NCBI GenBank assembly: GCA_014905825.1
Contig: JACGCN010000042.1
Coordinates: 310,001 to 374,000, forward strand
Direction of reading: 5' to 3'
From: Lyophyllum atratum
Lineage: Eukaryota; Basidiomycota; Agaricomycetes; Agaricales; Lyophyllaceae
DNA: 64,000 bases
Positions within the stretch are counted from its first letter, which is position 1. Each line of letters opens with the position of its first letter. Positions 1 through 9,678 of the stretch are shown in pieces. Under the pieces are notes generated by a model. It saw nothing but the letters and a program-made list of their open reading frames with translations. It ran no database searches and was not told where the DNA came from. A program made the position numbers and the translations under genes.

Positions 1-879
1 CTGTCCGGGCGCAACCTCTTCCCGAACCAAGTGTCGCTCGAGGCGCACAACTTTGTCAAGTTCTCGCCGTACAACGCGATCAAGGATGAGGCGCACCACC
101 GCTTCACGCTGACGTTTGCGCAGATCCAGGCGGATATGCGGGATGTGGCGTTTTATTATAAGAAGAAGACGGGGGTGCCGAAGATGAAGGATTCGGGGCT
201 GGCGGATGTTGTGCTTGGGGGTGAGGGGTTGACGGTATGTTTTGTTCTTCCTCTCTTTGTTCCTCTCCTTCTTTTTCGTTCTTGGGGATGTGCTGATGCG
301 GTTTGTGATGGCAGGCGACGGTGACGCTCGTCTCGGCGGGCAAGGACAAGTCGTCCGTGTTCAAAGTGGAGCATGTGCACGTCAAAGTCGACGGACTCAA
401 GTTCAGCATCCGCGATTCGAAGCATGACTTTTTGTACAAGACGCTGCAGCCGCTCGCCCGTTCCCTTATCAAGAAGCAGATCCAGAAGGCCGTCGCGGAT
501 GCGCTGGAGACGGGGTTGGAGTACGTCGATGGGCAGCTTGTTGCTGTGAGGGACCGGATGGAGAGCGCGAAGGCGGAGGATGGGGAGGGGAGGGTGCAGG
601 CGATGCAGGAGGTGAGTGTTCCACCTAAGATTTGTATATCTTGGTGCGGTGCTCATGATGTGTTTTACCTTTTCTTAGCTGTTCAAGCGCAAGAAGGACG
701 ATGCGTCGTCGACGAAGTCGCCCGCGTCGACTACGGCGTCGCATTCGCAGTTCAAGGTCGTCTCGAACAAGCGCAACTCGCTCTTGTCGCATGAAGGCCA
801 CCCTGCGGGGTGGGTCAACCGGACGGCGGAGAAGGAGGAGCTGGCGGCGAAGGGCGAGGATTGGAAGTCTGAGGCGTGA
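1..879 (+). CDS. DUF4449-like (BPI/lipid-transfer type) protein, 3' end only
   Basis: The window opens inside this gene. Three exons join in frame: 1-234, 315-611 and 679-879 (stop TGA). Introns 235-314 and 612-678 have GT..AG ends. The visible 243 residues begin LSGRNLFPNQVSLEAHNF and run through a region rich in short beta-like stretches (FKVEHVHVKVDGLKFSIRDS), then an amphipathic helix ending KKQIQKAVADALE, then a polar Ser/Lys/Asp-rich tail. This resembles the C-terminal DUF4449 part of large fungal proteins (DUF5923 plus DUF4449) related to bactericidal/permeability-increasing lipid-binding proteins. That assignment rests on recognition of the pattern, not on an alignment. The N-terminus lies outside the window. 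A lipid-binding or membrane-contact role is only a family-level inference. Confidence 0.6.
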
Positions 880-1669
880 GTTTTTTCTTTTTTGGTTCGT
901 CGGCGGCGTTGGCTGATGAGGTGTCTGTGACTTAGGTTTAACATCGTATGATGAATTGGTTGAGCCTCCGAATCCTCGTGTGACGAAACGGACTTAAAAC
1001 GAAATATTGCATGATCTTCACGCCCTCTCTTCGTTCTATGATATGTACTTGTACATACCCTGTACGTCATTTAATGACCTGTCATGTTTCTTTCCCCCCC
1101 TCTTGTCGTCTCCTCTCCTCTACTTGCATACTTTTCCTTTATGGACACTGTATTTGTAGGATCGGATGCGGTTGTCCTTTGTTGTTGTACTTACTCTACG
1201 AATTGATGAATGTAGTTTTCTTTGATGTGTTCGTCTTGGACTCGGTGGGATCTCGGATGCTGGAAGATATCGTTCTATTTCTGTTCTAGAGAGCTCGAGG
1301 CATAGGTCTCGGGTCTTGGGATCGAGGGTACAGGGAATAGGAAATACTACTCGAGAGCCTTCTGAAATTGTTGATACTAGATAGGGAGGGGACGACCTTG
1401 GGTTGACTTGGTAGTTGCATATGCAGAACTCGCGTCATAATTTCTGTAATCATCAATGCGCAGCAAAGCACATTCGACATTTCTCTTGGTACACAGTGCA
1501 AGGGTCAAGCGATCATAGCCTTTCATGACTCCAGCCAGCGCTAGAGTGGATACCTCGGTTGATACCAATTCATTGCATTGCGAAATACGTGTATACTATA
1601 ATGGCTTTACTGATCATGATTAATCGCCGTCCTCTTCTGCGAGATCGCCTCTGTTGAAACCGCGTTCCT
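880..1669. other. Intergenic, convergent 3' ends
   Basis: Sequence between the end of the DUF4449-like gene (+) and the end of the small secreted protein gene (-). It is AT-richer than the genes and holds only short overlapping open frames without family features. It presumably contains both 3' UTRs. No RNA gene or repeat was recognised. Confidence 0.5.
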
Positions 1670-2132
1670 TCAAACGGGGCATGTAGGTGGGTGAGGGTTG
1701 GTAATTGCTTGGACAGGGCAGCCAGTCGCGGGTCCCCCTCCAGCACCAGTGCCGGGATCCTAAAGGCGCATAAGAATAAATCTTTATCCGTAGCTGCGAG
1801 GACTTACGTAGAAGCATCCTTGCTCCGTGCCCTCGTCGTAACTATATCGCACCACAAATAAGGTTAGTGCCCAATTAGAAACATCCGACTTCTTGGAATA
1901 CTGACTAGCAGAAGATAGCGTAAGGGTTGAGTTGTTGGCGGTCGAGCGTTCTTCCTCCAGGTCCGTAAGGCGGGCAGCAGAAGAGCTAGAATAGCGTGAG
2001 GGTCAAGTCAGTACGAATCCGTTGTGAGTAAAAGCATCGATGACTCACCCCGGCGGGCGGGATGGGAGTCTGTGCTTGTGTCACAGAGACAAGGAGGGAG
2101 AGGACAGCAGCAGCGGTGGTGGCGAAATGCAT
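1670..2132 (-). pseudogene. Small secreted Cys-rich protein, copy 1, frame broken by a 2-base insertion
   Basis: This has the same four-exon plan as the gene at 13532-13995: exons about 2132-2049, 1987-1906, 1841-1808 and 1759-1670. Exon 1 encodes a clear signal peptide (MHFATTAAAVLSLLVSVTQA) followed by QTPIPPAG. Exon 2 holds the CCPPYGPGG segment, exon 3 a Cys-containing stretch ending QGCFY, and exon 4 ends NPHPPTCPV and stop, nearly as in the paralog. However, exon 1 ends in phase 0 and exon 2 has two extra bases near its start compared with the paralog, so the cysteine frame of exons 2-4 does not follow from the signal peptide. All splice sites look intact. This is therefore a recent pseudogene, a sequencing error in an AG-rich run, or a gene using a splice I cannot see. 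Function unknown; the family looks like a small secreted (effector-like or surface) protein. Confidence 0.6.
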
Positions 2133-2170
2133 GGTGAACACAATGGCGAACTGTCGTGAAGGTGCTATGC

Positions 2171-2177
2171 TTTTATA
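2171..2177 (-). promoter_or_regulatory. TATA-like box of small secreted protein copy 1
   Basis: TATAAAA on the minus strand, about 39 bases before the ATG at 2132. The position is right for a core promoter of a short-leader transcript; inferred from sequence only. Confidence 0.45.
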
Positions 2178-2321
2178 TCCACCTGGTTGCCTGCGATGTT
2201 TGTCAAAAGGGCTACTTCACATCTTGGACATACCCTGTCGCGGCCAGGAAACACCGCTGCAGAGGCATTTTTTGATGATTGTCACTGGTCAGGTGTCGAT
2301 CAAGGGCTCGTTGAGGAGTGA

Positions 2322-2450
2322 CACTGTCGTTTGGAGCGGCTGATTTGGGTATGGGGTTTTGGAAATGTTGGAAATGGAGGACTAGAGAGTAGACTGTGTA
2401 TCGTTTCGAACGGCTGATTTGGGTATATGATTTGGAAAATGGAGAACTGG
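2322..2450. repeat. Imperfect tandem duplication, unit about 70 bp
   Basis: Two adjacent similar segments, starting near 2322 and 2394, share CGGCTGATTTGGGTAT followed by TTTGGAAA and ATGGAG..GGA/CT stretches. It looks like a local tandem duplication with small gaps. No coding function is seen. Confidence 0.55.
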
Positions 2451-5272
2451 CGGAGGATACGTGGAGTTTGCCGCGAGGCTCACACGTTCCGCGTCTCTTT
2501 GGTTTCGAAACAGATTTCAGATCGTTGCAGAGACCTGTTGGATCTAGAGCTAGGTTGCAATGCCTGCATCTCGAGGTCGCTTTACAAATGTAGACTCACG
2601 CGGCCCGTGAGCGTCGGAGGCAAGAGGTAAGTTGAAGGCTCTCGTTTACTCAAGCCATCGGATCCAGAAGCAGCCGCGGTTTCCTCAGTTGATATTCTAC
2701 ACGGAGCAGGCGTGAGTCGGGGCGATGGGTGCGTGAGAGTCCAGAAGGGAAACTGTCGACATTGCGTGAAAACGTGGTGAATGGATTGGTTATACCACTT
2801 ATATTGCTACTGCTGCCTGCACGATCTTAGGATGATACAAACATCGACGGACGATCATGAACAGTGCAATTTCTGGAGGGAATCTTATCGTGATGAACTG
2901 TCCTGCAATGGGTAGTTATGAATTATGGATTCTAGCCCTGTATCATGGAGCGCACCTGAAGGTCTTGAGATGATGTTTTTGACCGGATGTATCGCGACAA
3001 TGGTTTGATGCACGGTTCAAGACCGTTCACGATTTCAGAAAGCATTTCGCTCCCATCCAGCTGGAGGTAGCCTGACGATGCGGAGAGTCGATTAGATGAC
3101 GTGGGCGCAAGTAGCTTACCGCACCTTAGATTGACGTGAATAATAGCGTGTGGAGAATTTCTGGCGGAAAGCGAGTTTGAGGTACACATACCAGTGCGTA
3201 TTCAAAGACTGAACAGGAAAATATACCAATGAAACAGATTAGATTTAGGTATACGAAAAAGTAGTTGGAAGAGCCAACCTCAGGTGACCTGCGGTGGGAA
3301 GGTCCTCGCAACGATCGAGACACCGGAAGACTAATGACCTTCCTCGAGGCATCGTATGACGAAAGATAAACGTCAGTCTGGCCAGTCTGACTGTAGATGC
3401 AGCAGCAGTCTTATCAGCGAGACCCTGGATTGCCAAAGAAAAGGTCTGAGTTATGGAAAGAATGTATATTACCCATTCAACGCGATGCGAGGGTTCCCTA
3501 CGGGAGAAAAATACCGAGCCGCATGCTGTAAACAGGGACCCCAGCTTATTATAAATGCACTGCCTCGGACTGCGGAGAATAAGACCCACATGCTGGAAGC
3601 GCAGTACTTGGAAGTAGCTTAACAGCGAGGGACAAGACACAGCGCTCCGCGAGTCCAACAGCCAGTTTACGAAATTTCCATCTCATCCCTAGCCCGCCGG
3701 GGAAATATTTTAGCGCGCGCGGAAATGGTCACTCGTTTCCCACATACGATAGGCTTGCGTAATTTGGGAGAACGGAACATGAGTACCTTAGGCAACAAAG
3801 AATTGACAATGCACCCACAATTCATCTGAGCCCAGTATGGCTGACGCCGGTTTTAAGGTAAAACGGTCGGCGGAAGGCGAAACACCCGTAGCCGCTTCGG
3901 ACCCACAGCCGTAATAAGGGTGTCTAGATATTTCTTCGTTCGACAGCATTAGACGCACTGCTTTAATGAAGGAAAGCCAGGGTCAAGGGTTTCCGAGCTA
4001 AGTGTCGTCACTTACCGCATCATCCAAACATAGCGTCGCTGGAATTCGGGTTCCCGCGAATCAGCGCTAAAGTTTCGTCCGATCCTAGTGTGGCGGAGGC
4101 TGCGTCCATGTCGGTGTAATTATGTAGTACACGTCCCCAACAAACATCTCTGTCACTGATACCAGATTGCGGAGACACCAGTTTTCTTTTTGACTTGTTA
4201 GGGGTATTGAGCAGCGGACGTCGGAGTAATGCATAACGGCCGTTCATCAACGTCATCTCGGACCGCATGCACGGAACAGCCTGCAAGCTGATCACAGGGG
4301 TCTGCACTTCGAAGTATCGAATGAACACGAGGCCACGGCCTGTAAATCCAAGGCAAACGCACCGACTCAGCGAGCATAAGTGTAAGTATTAACACAGCTC
4401 AAGGAGTCAGCGTTCATCAGGAGAATGGAGCGCTAGACATATCAAGACATAATCAAAGGAGACCTGACTTCGAAGCAGGGGCACGGAATGGAAGAGCGGT
4501 CCAAGAAAGGGAAGCCCAACCCGCCGCCACACAAGGAGAGCACGTGGCGGACCAGCCGGCCCGGGGAACACCTTTTTCCATCCCTCAAATATTTACATAC
4601 ATCGTCATGCTCTCAAGCTTTAACCCGAGGGCTCCGCCGACTCCAAAAACGAAACTGTCAAAGGGATACTGGAGATCTAACGACCTTAAAGCAATAGTCA
4701 AATAACTCAATGCCTCCACTCGAATTGCGAATTCATACTTCATGAGCGTACATTCGCTTGACATTCGCTCCACGAATTCCTGACCTCGATATCTGTCGAT
4801 GGGTACGGTGGAGTGCACGATTTCACCATACTAATCAGAGATCCCCGACTCACTCATACTGCTCCCAAGTCTGACATATCATATGACATTGACATGTATG
4901 TTCGTATCATTCTTCCTTATATAGCCGACCTTGAGGCTTCTAAGGGTCATTGTTCCATATTCGGCCTCATGCCAACCTCCTTACCAGCCTTACCTCACAT
5001 CCCAAGGCTAGACACTTCGGCTGCCCCAGCCTCCTGACTCGCCCCGCATCCTTCTCATACCCGCTTTCCAGGCGAAAGTATCGTTCCCGGCCTGACGTAG
5101 ATAACAATAGAAGCCAACACTAGATCATCTGGGCACTGGGCGGTGTTCCCGAGAATACAAAAACAGGTGCCACCCCTTTTGTTGTTTTCCGACTGCCCTA
5201 CTAATACCTCTTCCGCAGGCTTGTGCTGAGTGCTCGTTCCCAACTTTCACGTCTTTCCCCTTCACACACTCC

Positions 5273-6181
5273 ATGACCGAGTATGACTACTCCCCCGATG
5301 CCTACGAGCGGTACATGCAGACCCAGCACCGCATAGCACAATGGGTCGACCAAACTGAGGAACACCGACCCGAATTCGACGAGAATGGTGAACCACATCG
5401 CAGGCCGTCACGCCTCCAGCGGCCATCGAACCGACAGCAGAGCCATTCAATGTACCAACCCCGCCGCCGCCGAGGCTCGTCTTCTTCGTCGTCCTCCTCG
5501 TCCTCCGAGCCGTACTCAAACTCGCCGATATCACCAGGGCCGATGCCTGTTCCTACATTCCAGTCAATGTATGTTCAGCCGCAGACAACGCCCCCCATGA
5601 CAACAATCTACCCACCCCAACATCCAGACTCACGGCACCACTCCTCTTCTCATCATCATCGTTCGCCGAAGTACATCATGACACCTCCGACCTCCCCGCC
5701 GGCGCAGGCTTACCCGTATCCGTACGGCACGACTACAGGCCCCGGGCAGGTGCTTTCGCCGGGTGGTTACGTCTATCCCACAAAACATGGTGCAGCTTCA
5801 GTCGGTGTGAGTCGATCATCATATACCTCCCGTCATGCCAAGCATATTAACAAATACCTAAAGTCACCATCATTTTATCAACCTCCGACGCAAGGGTATC
5901 ACCCGCAAAGCTCTTACTTCCCTCCGCAGACGCAGGCCCCGCGTACTGCGCCATACGGGGGCTTTTACGGTCAGAGCCAGGCGCTGCCTCTTGTCTCCCC
6001 TCCCCCACAGTACCCACAAAATGCAGCGTACCCACCGACCATCTATCCTGTGACAACTTACGGAGCGCCGGGGCAGCAGCAGCAGCTTACGCAGAAGCCC
6101 GTGTTCTTCCAGCGCGTCTTCGGCGGTGGCAGCGGGAGTGGAAGGAGGAAGGGGAGGAAGAGCTCTCGGAGAAGCCACTAA
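5273..6181 (+). CDS. Ser/Pro/Tyr/Gln-rich low-complexity protein, unknown function
   Basis: An open frame of 302 codons starts MTEYDYSPDAYERYMQTQ. The acidic/polar N-terminal 45 residues may be folded; the rest is low complexity: an RRRRG run followed by a ten-serine run, then repeated Pro, Tyr, Gln, His and Thr, and a basic C-terminus (RRKGRKSSRRSH). A 57-base stretch at 5807-5863 begins GTGAGT and ends AAAG with CTAA just before it, so it is probably an intron of three-fold length that leaves the frame open; splicing it gives 283 residues. I do not recognise a family. The composition suggests a disordered RNA-binding, scaffold or wall-associated protein, but there is no signal peptide or motif to decide. 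No close neighbour suggests a role. Confidence 0.65.
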   Translation: MTEYDYSPDAYERYMQTQHRIAQWVDQTEEHRPEFDENGEPHRRPSRLQRPSNRQQSHSMYQPRRRRGSSSSSSSSSSEPYSNSPISPGPMPVPTFQSMYVQPQTTPPMTTIYPPQHPDSRHHSSSHHHRSPKYIMTPPTSPPAQAYPYPYGTTTGPGQVLSPGGYVYPTKHGAASVGVSRSSYTSRHAKHINKYLKSPSFYQPPTQGYHPQSSYFPPQTQAPRTAPYGGFYGQSQALPLVSPPPQYPQNAAYPPTIYPVTTYGAPGQQQQLTQKPVFFQRVFGGGSGSGRRKGRKSSRRSH

Positions 6182-6942
6182 TCCCTTGAGTGTGAGTCGG
6201 CGTCATCTTGCTTCAATGGGGGTAGTGATCGAGTGTGGGGAAGCGTCATGAACGAGAAGGCTGGACATGATGCTGCAATGCGTGGACTTCGGAAACATGG
6301 AGGTCGTCTTTGGCGGTCGGGGCCGTGCTTTAAGGACTATTATCAAGTAAATCTTTACAGTTCATCCAAGTCTAGGGCTTCTAGCTGGATTGTTCACAAC
6401 ATTAAACAGACTATAATTCATACGGTTTTGCGCACTATCCTCGATCGTCCACTTGTCGAAATACCTCGGCCGACCTCCTCCGACGTCCCTTCGGACTCGG
6501 GCATCCACAGATTGGAGTCGTTGGTTTCAGAAGTGGGTCATGTCGTAACAGATTGCATCCATTATAGATGGAATATCCGTTATAAATACAAATGTCGTGC
6601 TCACCGTTCTCCACGATGCCGAGCACTGTTTAGCCCACCGCGTGATGGCAAATAATGGTCTCCAGCGTTACAGATCGCACATCAAACAATTCATATGATC
6701 CATCATGTTGTTTCACAGCCACGGACCCGTTGCTGATCGAAGAAGTTATCAACGCCTTTCTTCCCATGGGCCCAGGGTGACCTTCTCCATCTACCACGCA
6801 GTAACGGGCTGGTTCTGTTACTACTCTCCATCCCTTTTAATTCCGTTGTGCTAGTCGCCTTCTTCGAAATCGCGCTGGCCGCTGATTTCATCCATTCTTT
6901 AACGACCACGACAGCAGACTACTGTCTCAGGCAGCAGCAGCG
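6182..6942. other. Intergenic, 3' UTR plus promoter of the next gene
   Basis: Short frames only. The last 100 bases before 6943 are pyrimidine-rich and end in a CAG-repeat-like leader (GGCAGCAGCAGCG) directly before the ATG. Nothing else was recognised. Confidence 0.45.
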
Positions 6943-8409
6943 ATGCAATGTCTCCTATCGTAAGCACGTCTGATATGACCTTCACGTCAACCTGCCAACT
7001 GAAAGCTATCTTTGACTTTGCGTCCGTGACAGACTGATTACCCTGTTTTTGCCTGTACTATCGGTATCTGCGCTTGTGTCACTCGGAATCGGGACTCAGG
7101 CAGGCGTGTTTGTGCCCACCGAGGTGGAATGGACTCGGGAACAGGGGGATCCGAAGATATTCGATTTGAGGTTCATTAACAGTGTTGGGGCGGATGTGGG
7201 TTTTGCTCAGACCATACGGGCGGACAAGGGTTCACAGAGCGGGATGGTCCCCGTGATATTTACTACTCAAGGGTGCGTGTTCAAGCCTTCGGGTTGCGTT
7301 CTCGACACTGACTCTCGACTTCTCGACCTTGTCCAGGCAATTCACGTTAAAAGCGGTCGACTTTGAGTAGGTCTTCTTGCCCTCTTCAGCAAGTATATAT
7401 GTTCGGTGGTTCTTATGGTGCTGTACCAAACAGGGACGGCGATAAAGTCATCGCCACTAGTCAAGCAGTCTTCGTAGGCCCTGATCCTCCGAATCCGACT
7501 GAATCACCTACGACCTCGGTTCCTCCGTGAGCTATCTTCTTCTACTTGTTGCCTCGGCTCTCGTCTTATAACGCCTTAGCGTGGGTCCTCCACCTCCCAC
7601 GCCTACGGCGTCGTTCACTACTCCAGCCACCACGGCAGGCTCGACATCGTATGTATAAACTTCTACCTCTTGATTACCGTATGCTGACGTTCTCCAGCAG
7701 GACATCCGGCCTTTCTTCAACCTCGTACGTTTCTAGCCAAGACCTTCTACACCCTTCTTACCATCTTCCCACCGACAGCACTTCTTCCAATTCAAACCCG
7801 CCCACACCCACGCCCACACTCACACCGACACTCACGCCCTCCACTGGCACCTCAAAACCCGCCTCAAAAACGCCCGCCATAGTTGGTGGCATCATCGGCG
7901 CCCTCGCCTTCATCGGCCTCTTCATCCTCCTCCTGGTCTTCCTCAAACGCCGGCGCGAGAGCATCCGCACCCAGCGGCGCCTCACCTTCCACCGGGACCT
8001 CATGGTCCAACACCGGCCCGCGCACGGTGACCTCGAGCGCGGCGGCGGTTCTCTAGGCATGAACCTGAGCCGCAGCCCTATCCTCCCCGCGCTCGGCTTC
8101 CAGCAGCATACCACCGTCCCCACCCCGCGCGGGCCCACCAAGCCCCATTTCCGCGCCTCCTCCATCACGATACCTATACCTGAACCTGCACCGACGCAGA
8201 GGCAGGTGATGCTGGGTGATCGAATACAGCAGCTGGAGCAGCAGATGGTGAAACTTAGGCGGCAGAATCGGGGGCAGCAGGGGGGGATGGGGCCGGTGCT
8301 TGGTCAGATGAGGACGCAGGTGGTGTGGTTGAGGGGGCAGTGGGATTCGCCGTGGGCGAGGGGGGAGACGGACGTGGCGCCGCATGAGCTCGATATACAT
8401 ATGGCGTGA
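6943..8409 (+). CDS. Secreted/anchored single-pass membrane protein with Ser/Thr/Pro stalk
   Basis: Seven exons: 6943-6959, 7033-7272, 7337-7366, 7434-7526, 7580-7648, 7698-7724 (or starting 7701) and 7779-8409. The first exon of 17 bases is joined in frame to a hydrophobic signal peptide (MQCLLSLITLFLPVLSVSA). A folded extracellular region of roughly 100 residues follows (for example EVEWTREQGDPKIFDLRF), then a Ser/Thr/Pro-rich stalk, one transmembrane helix (IVGGIIGALAFIGLFILLLVF), a basic stop-transfer (LKRRRE) and a cytoplasmic tail of about 160 residues with a short coiled coil (IQQLEQQMVKLRRQ). This layout is common in basidiomycete surface proteins of sensor or adhesion type. The extracellular domain matches no family I can name. 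Acceptor choice at exon 6 is ambiguous by three bases, without frame effect. Confidence 0.75.
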
Positions 8410-9490
8410 AGCTGAAGTGTACATTTATCGCGCCCTCTCTGGACTCGGTGGGCGCAGCGCGGTGGTGCGTTGGATGTGGTGGACTAGTGGGAGTTGTTCG
8501 TGTCCCTAGTCTTGAGTGGCATGTACGGTGGTCATGGTACATGCCGACCCCCTTCCACCTACTTTACTTTTCCGAACTACCCCTCTGTTCTATTCGCAAT
8601 CGAAATTACGATTGACCAGTGGTCGACAACCCCTTCATTTCGCGTCTTTTCAACTGGTTGACGCTTTTCCGACTCGACGGACTTGTACTCCCGTATTGAC
8701 GCAGGCCCGATGACCGTGTTCGCCCACAGATTGGACTTTTTGCGCTTACTGTTGTGTTTATGCATTCTAGCGGAGCATGCGGGTATGTTGTATTTGTATG
8801 ATGACTAGGACACCCACGACGGGACCAGGATACAATGTGGATTTTTGGAAGCGAGTCCGTACGGGAACAGGCGAAACTGGGTGAGACCCCAAAATATTTC
8901 AGTCGCACACGTCGCCCCCTTCTGTGCCAAGGAGGAACGACCTCGCCCCTGGATCGAGCGCGGCCCCAGGGAGCGATGATTGTTTTGGCTTATTCGCAAG
9001 GCTGACGAAGCGCCTGGATGCGCCATGTCGTCACATCCCCGGCACCCGAAGGTCTTAGACCTTGCTCTCAGCACAGTTCGCAATGGCAATACTAGACAAA
9101 TGTTAGCCACCTCTCTATGGGCTGTCCGTTCAACTGCGTGTCCACCCAGTTCTCGGTAACGAGATGTGATGCTCGGAAGTACCCTACTAAAGCCGGTGCA
9201 CCAAGAGAATGGCAATGGGACTTGGCGGTCTAAGTAGTCCCCACTAAGGCTGCTAACGTTCCGTGATCAAAATGTCAGGAGCATTGATCACAGATTTACA
9301 TTGACACCGTCGTGTATCGTCTTAGCACGTAGCAGTGGTTTACTGTAGCGCGTTGGTAGAATTGTTCCTCACTTTCGCGACGCTTTGACTGAAATATCTA
9401 TACCTAAGATGTAGGAGAGTCCAGAACTCCCAAAAGCGAGAGCAAAGGGGGGTTGAAGCCAAGAGAGATCACGGAATAGATCTATTGGGG
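8410..9490. other. Intergenic
   Basis: About 1.1 kb without a recognisable gene. A 136-codon open frame on the minus strand (8805-9215) has no family features and is judged random. The right edge becomes the promoter of the siderophore transporter. Confidence 0.5.
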
Positions 9491-9493
9491 CTA

Positions 9494-9559
9494 ATCAGAT
9501 TACTGAATTTTTTTTTATCAGATAAAGATTATGGAGATTAAGCGAACTTTATCAGATGA
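9494..9559 (+). promoter_or_regulatory. Cluster of iron-GATA (Urbs1/SREA-type) sites
   Basis: Three sites in 66 bases: ATCAGATTA at 9494-9502, ATCAGATAA at 9527-9535 and ATCAGATGA at 9551-9559. The middle one is an exact match to ATCWGATAA, the site bound by fungal iron-responsive GATA repressors (Ustilago Urbs1, Aspergillus SREA, Schizosaccharomyces Fep1). The others differ at one base. They lie 120-185 bases before the ATG of a siderophore-iron transporter, the classic target class. Seen in sequence; binding is inferred. Confidence 0.75.
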
Positions 9560-9619
9560 TCGAACCACTGTGCCAATCACGCCTTTTTCCCAAGCCTGGC
9601 AACTGGCACTCTCTTCGCG

Positions 9620-9626
9620 TATAAAG
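9620..9626 (+). promoter_or_regulatory. TATA-like box of the siderophore transporter
   Basis: TATAAAG 53-59 bases before the ATG at 9679, downstream of the GATA cluster. Plausible core promoter. Confidence 0.5.
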
Positions 9627-9678
9627 AACAACCAGATGGCGGGAATTACAGCCCATTCGCCCGGCGCCATACCTTATC

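Larger units (their letters stand above)
2133..5272. other. About 3.1 kb without a recognised gene
   Basis: Many short open frames on both strands, none with family features. The minus strand between about 2930 and 3320 has several plausible splice signals and a readable segment (ending SRYIRSKTSSQDLQ) that could be exons of an unrecognised or decayed gene, but I cannot assemble a convincing model. The last few hundred bases presumably hold the promoter of the gene starting at 5273. Confidence 0.4.

Noticed and set aside
3245..3658. Minus-strand frame of 137 codons
   Set aside because: No domain, signal peptide or conserved motif; composition like the surrounding non-coding sequence. Noted only within the gap description.
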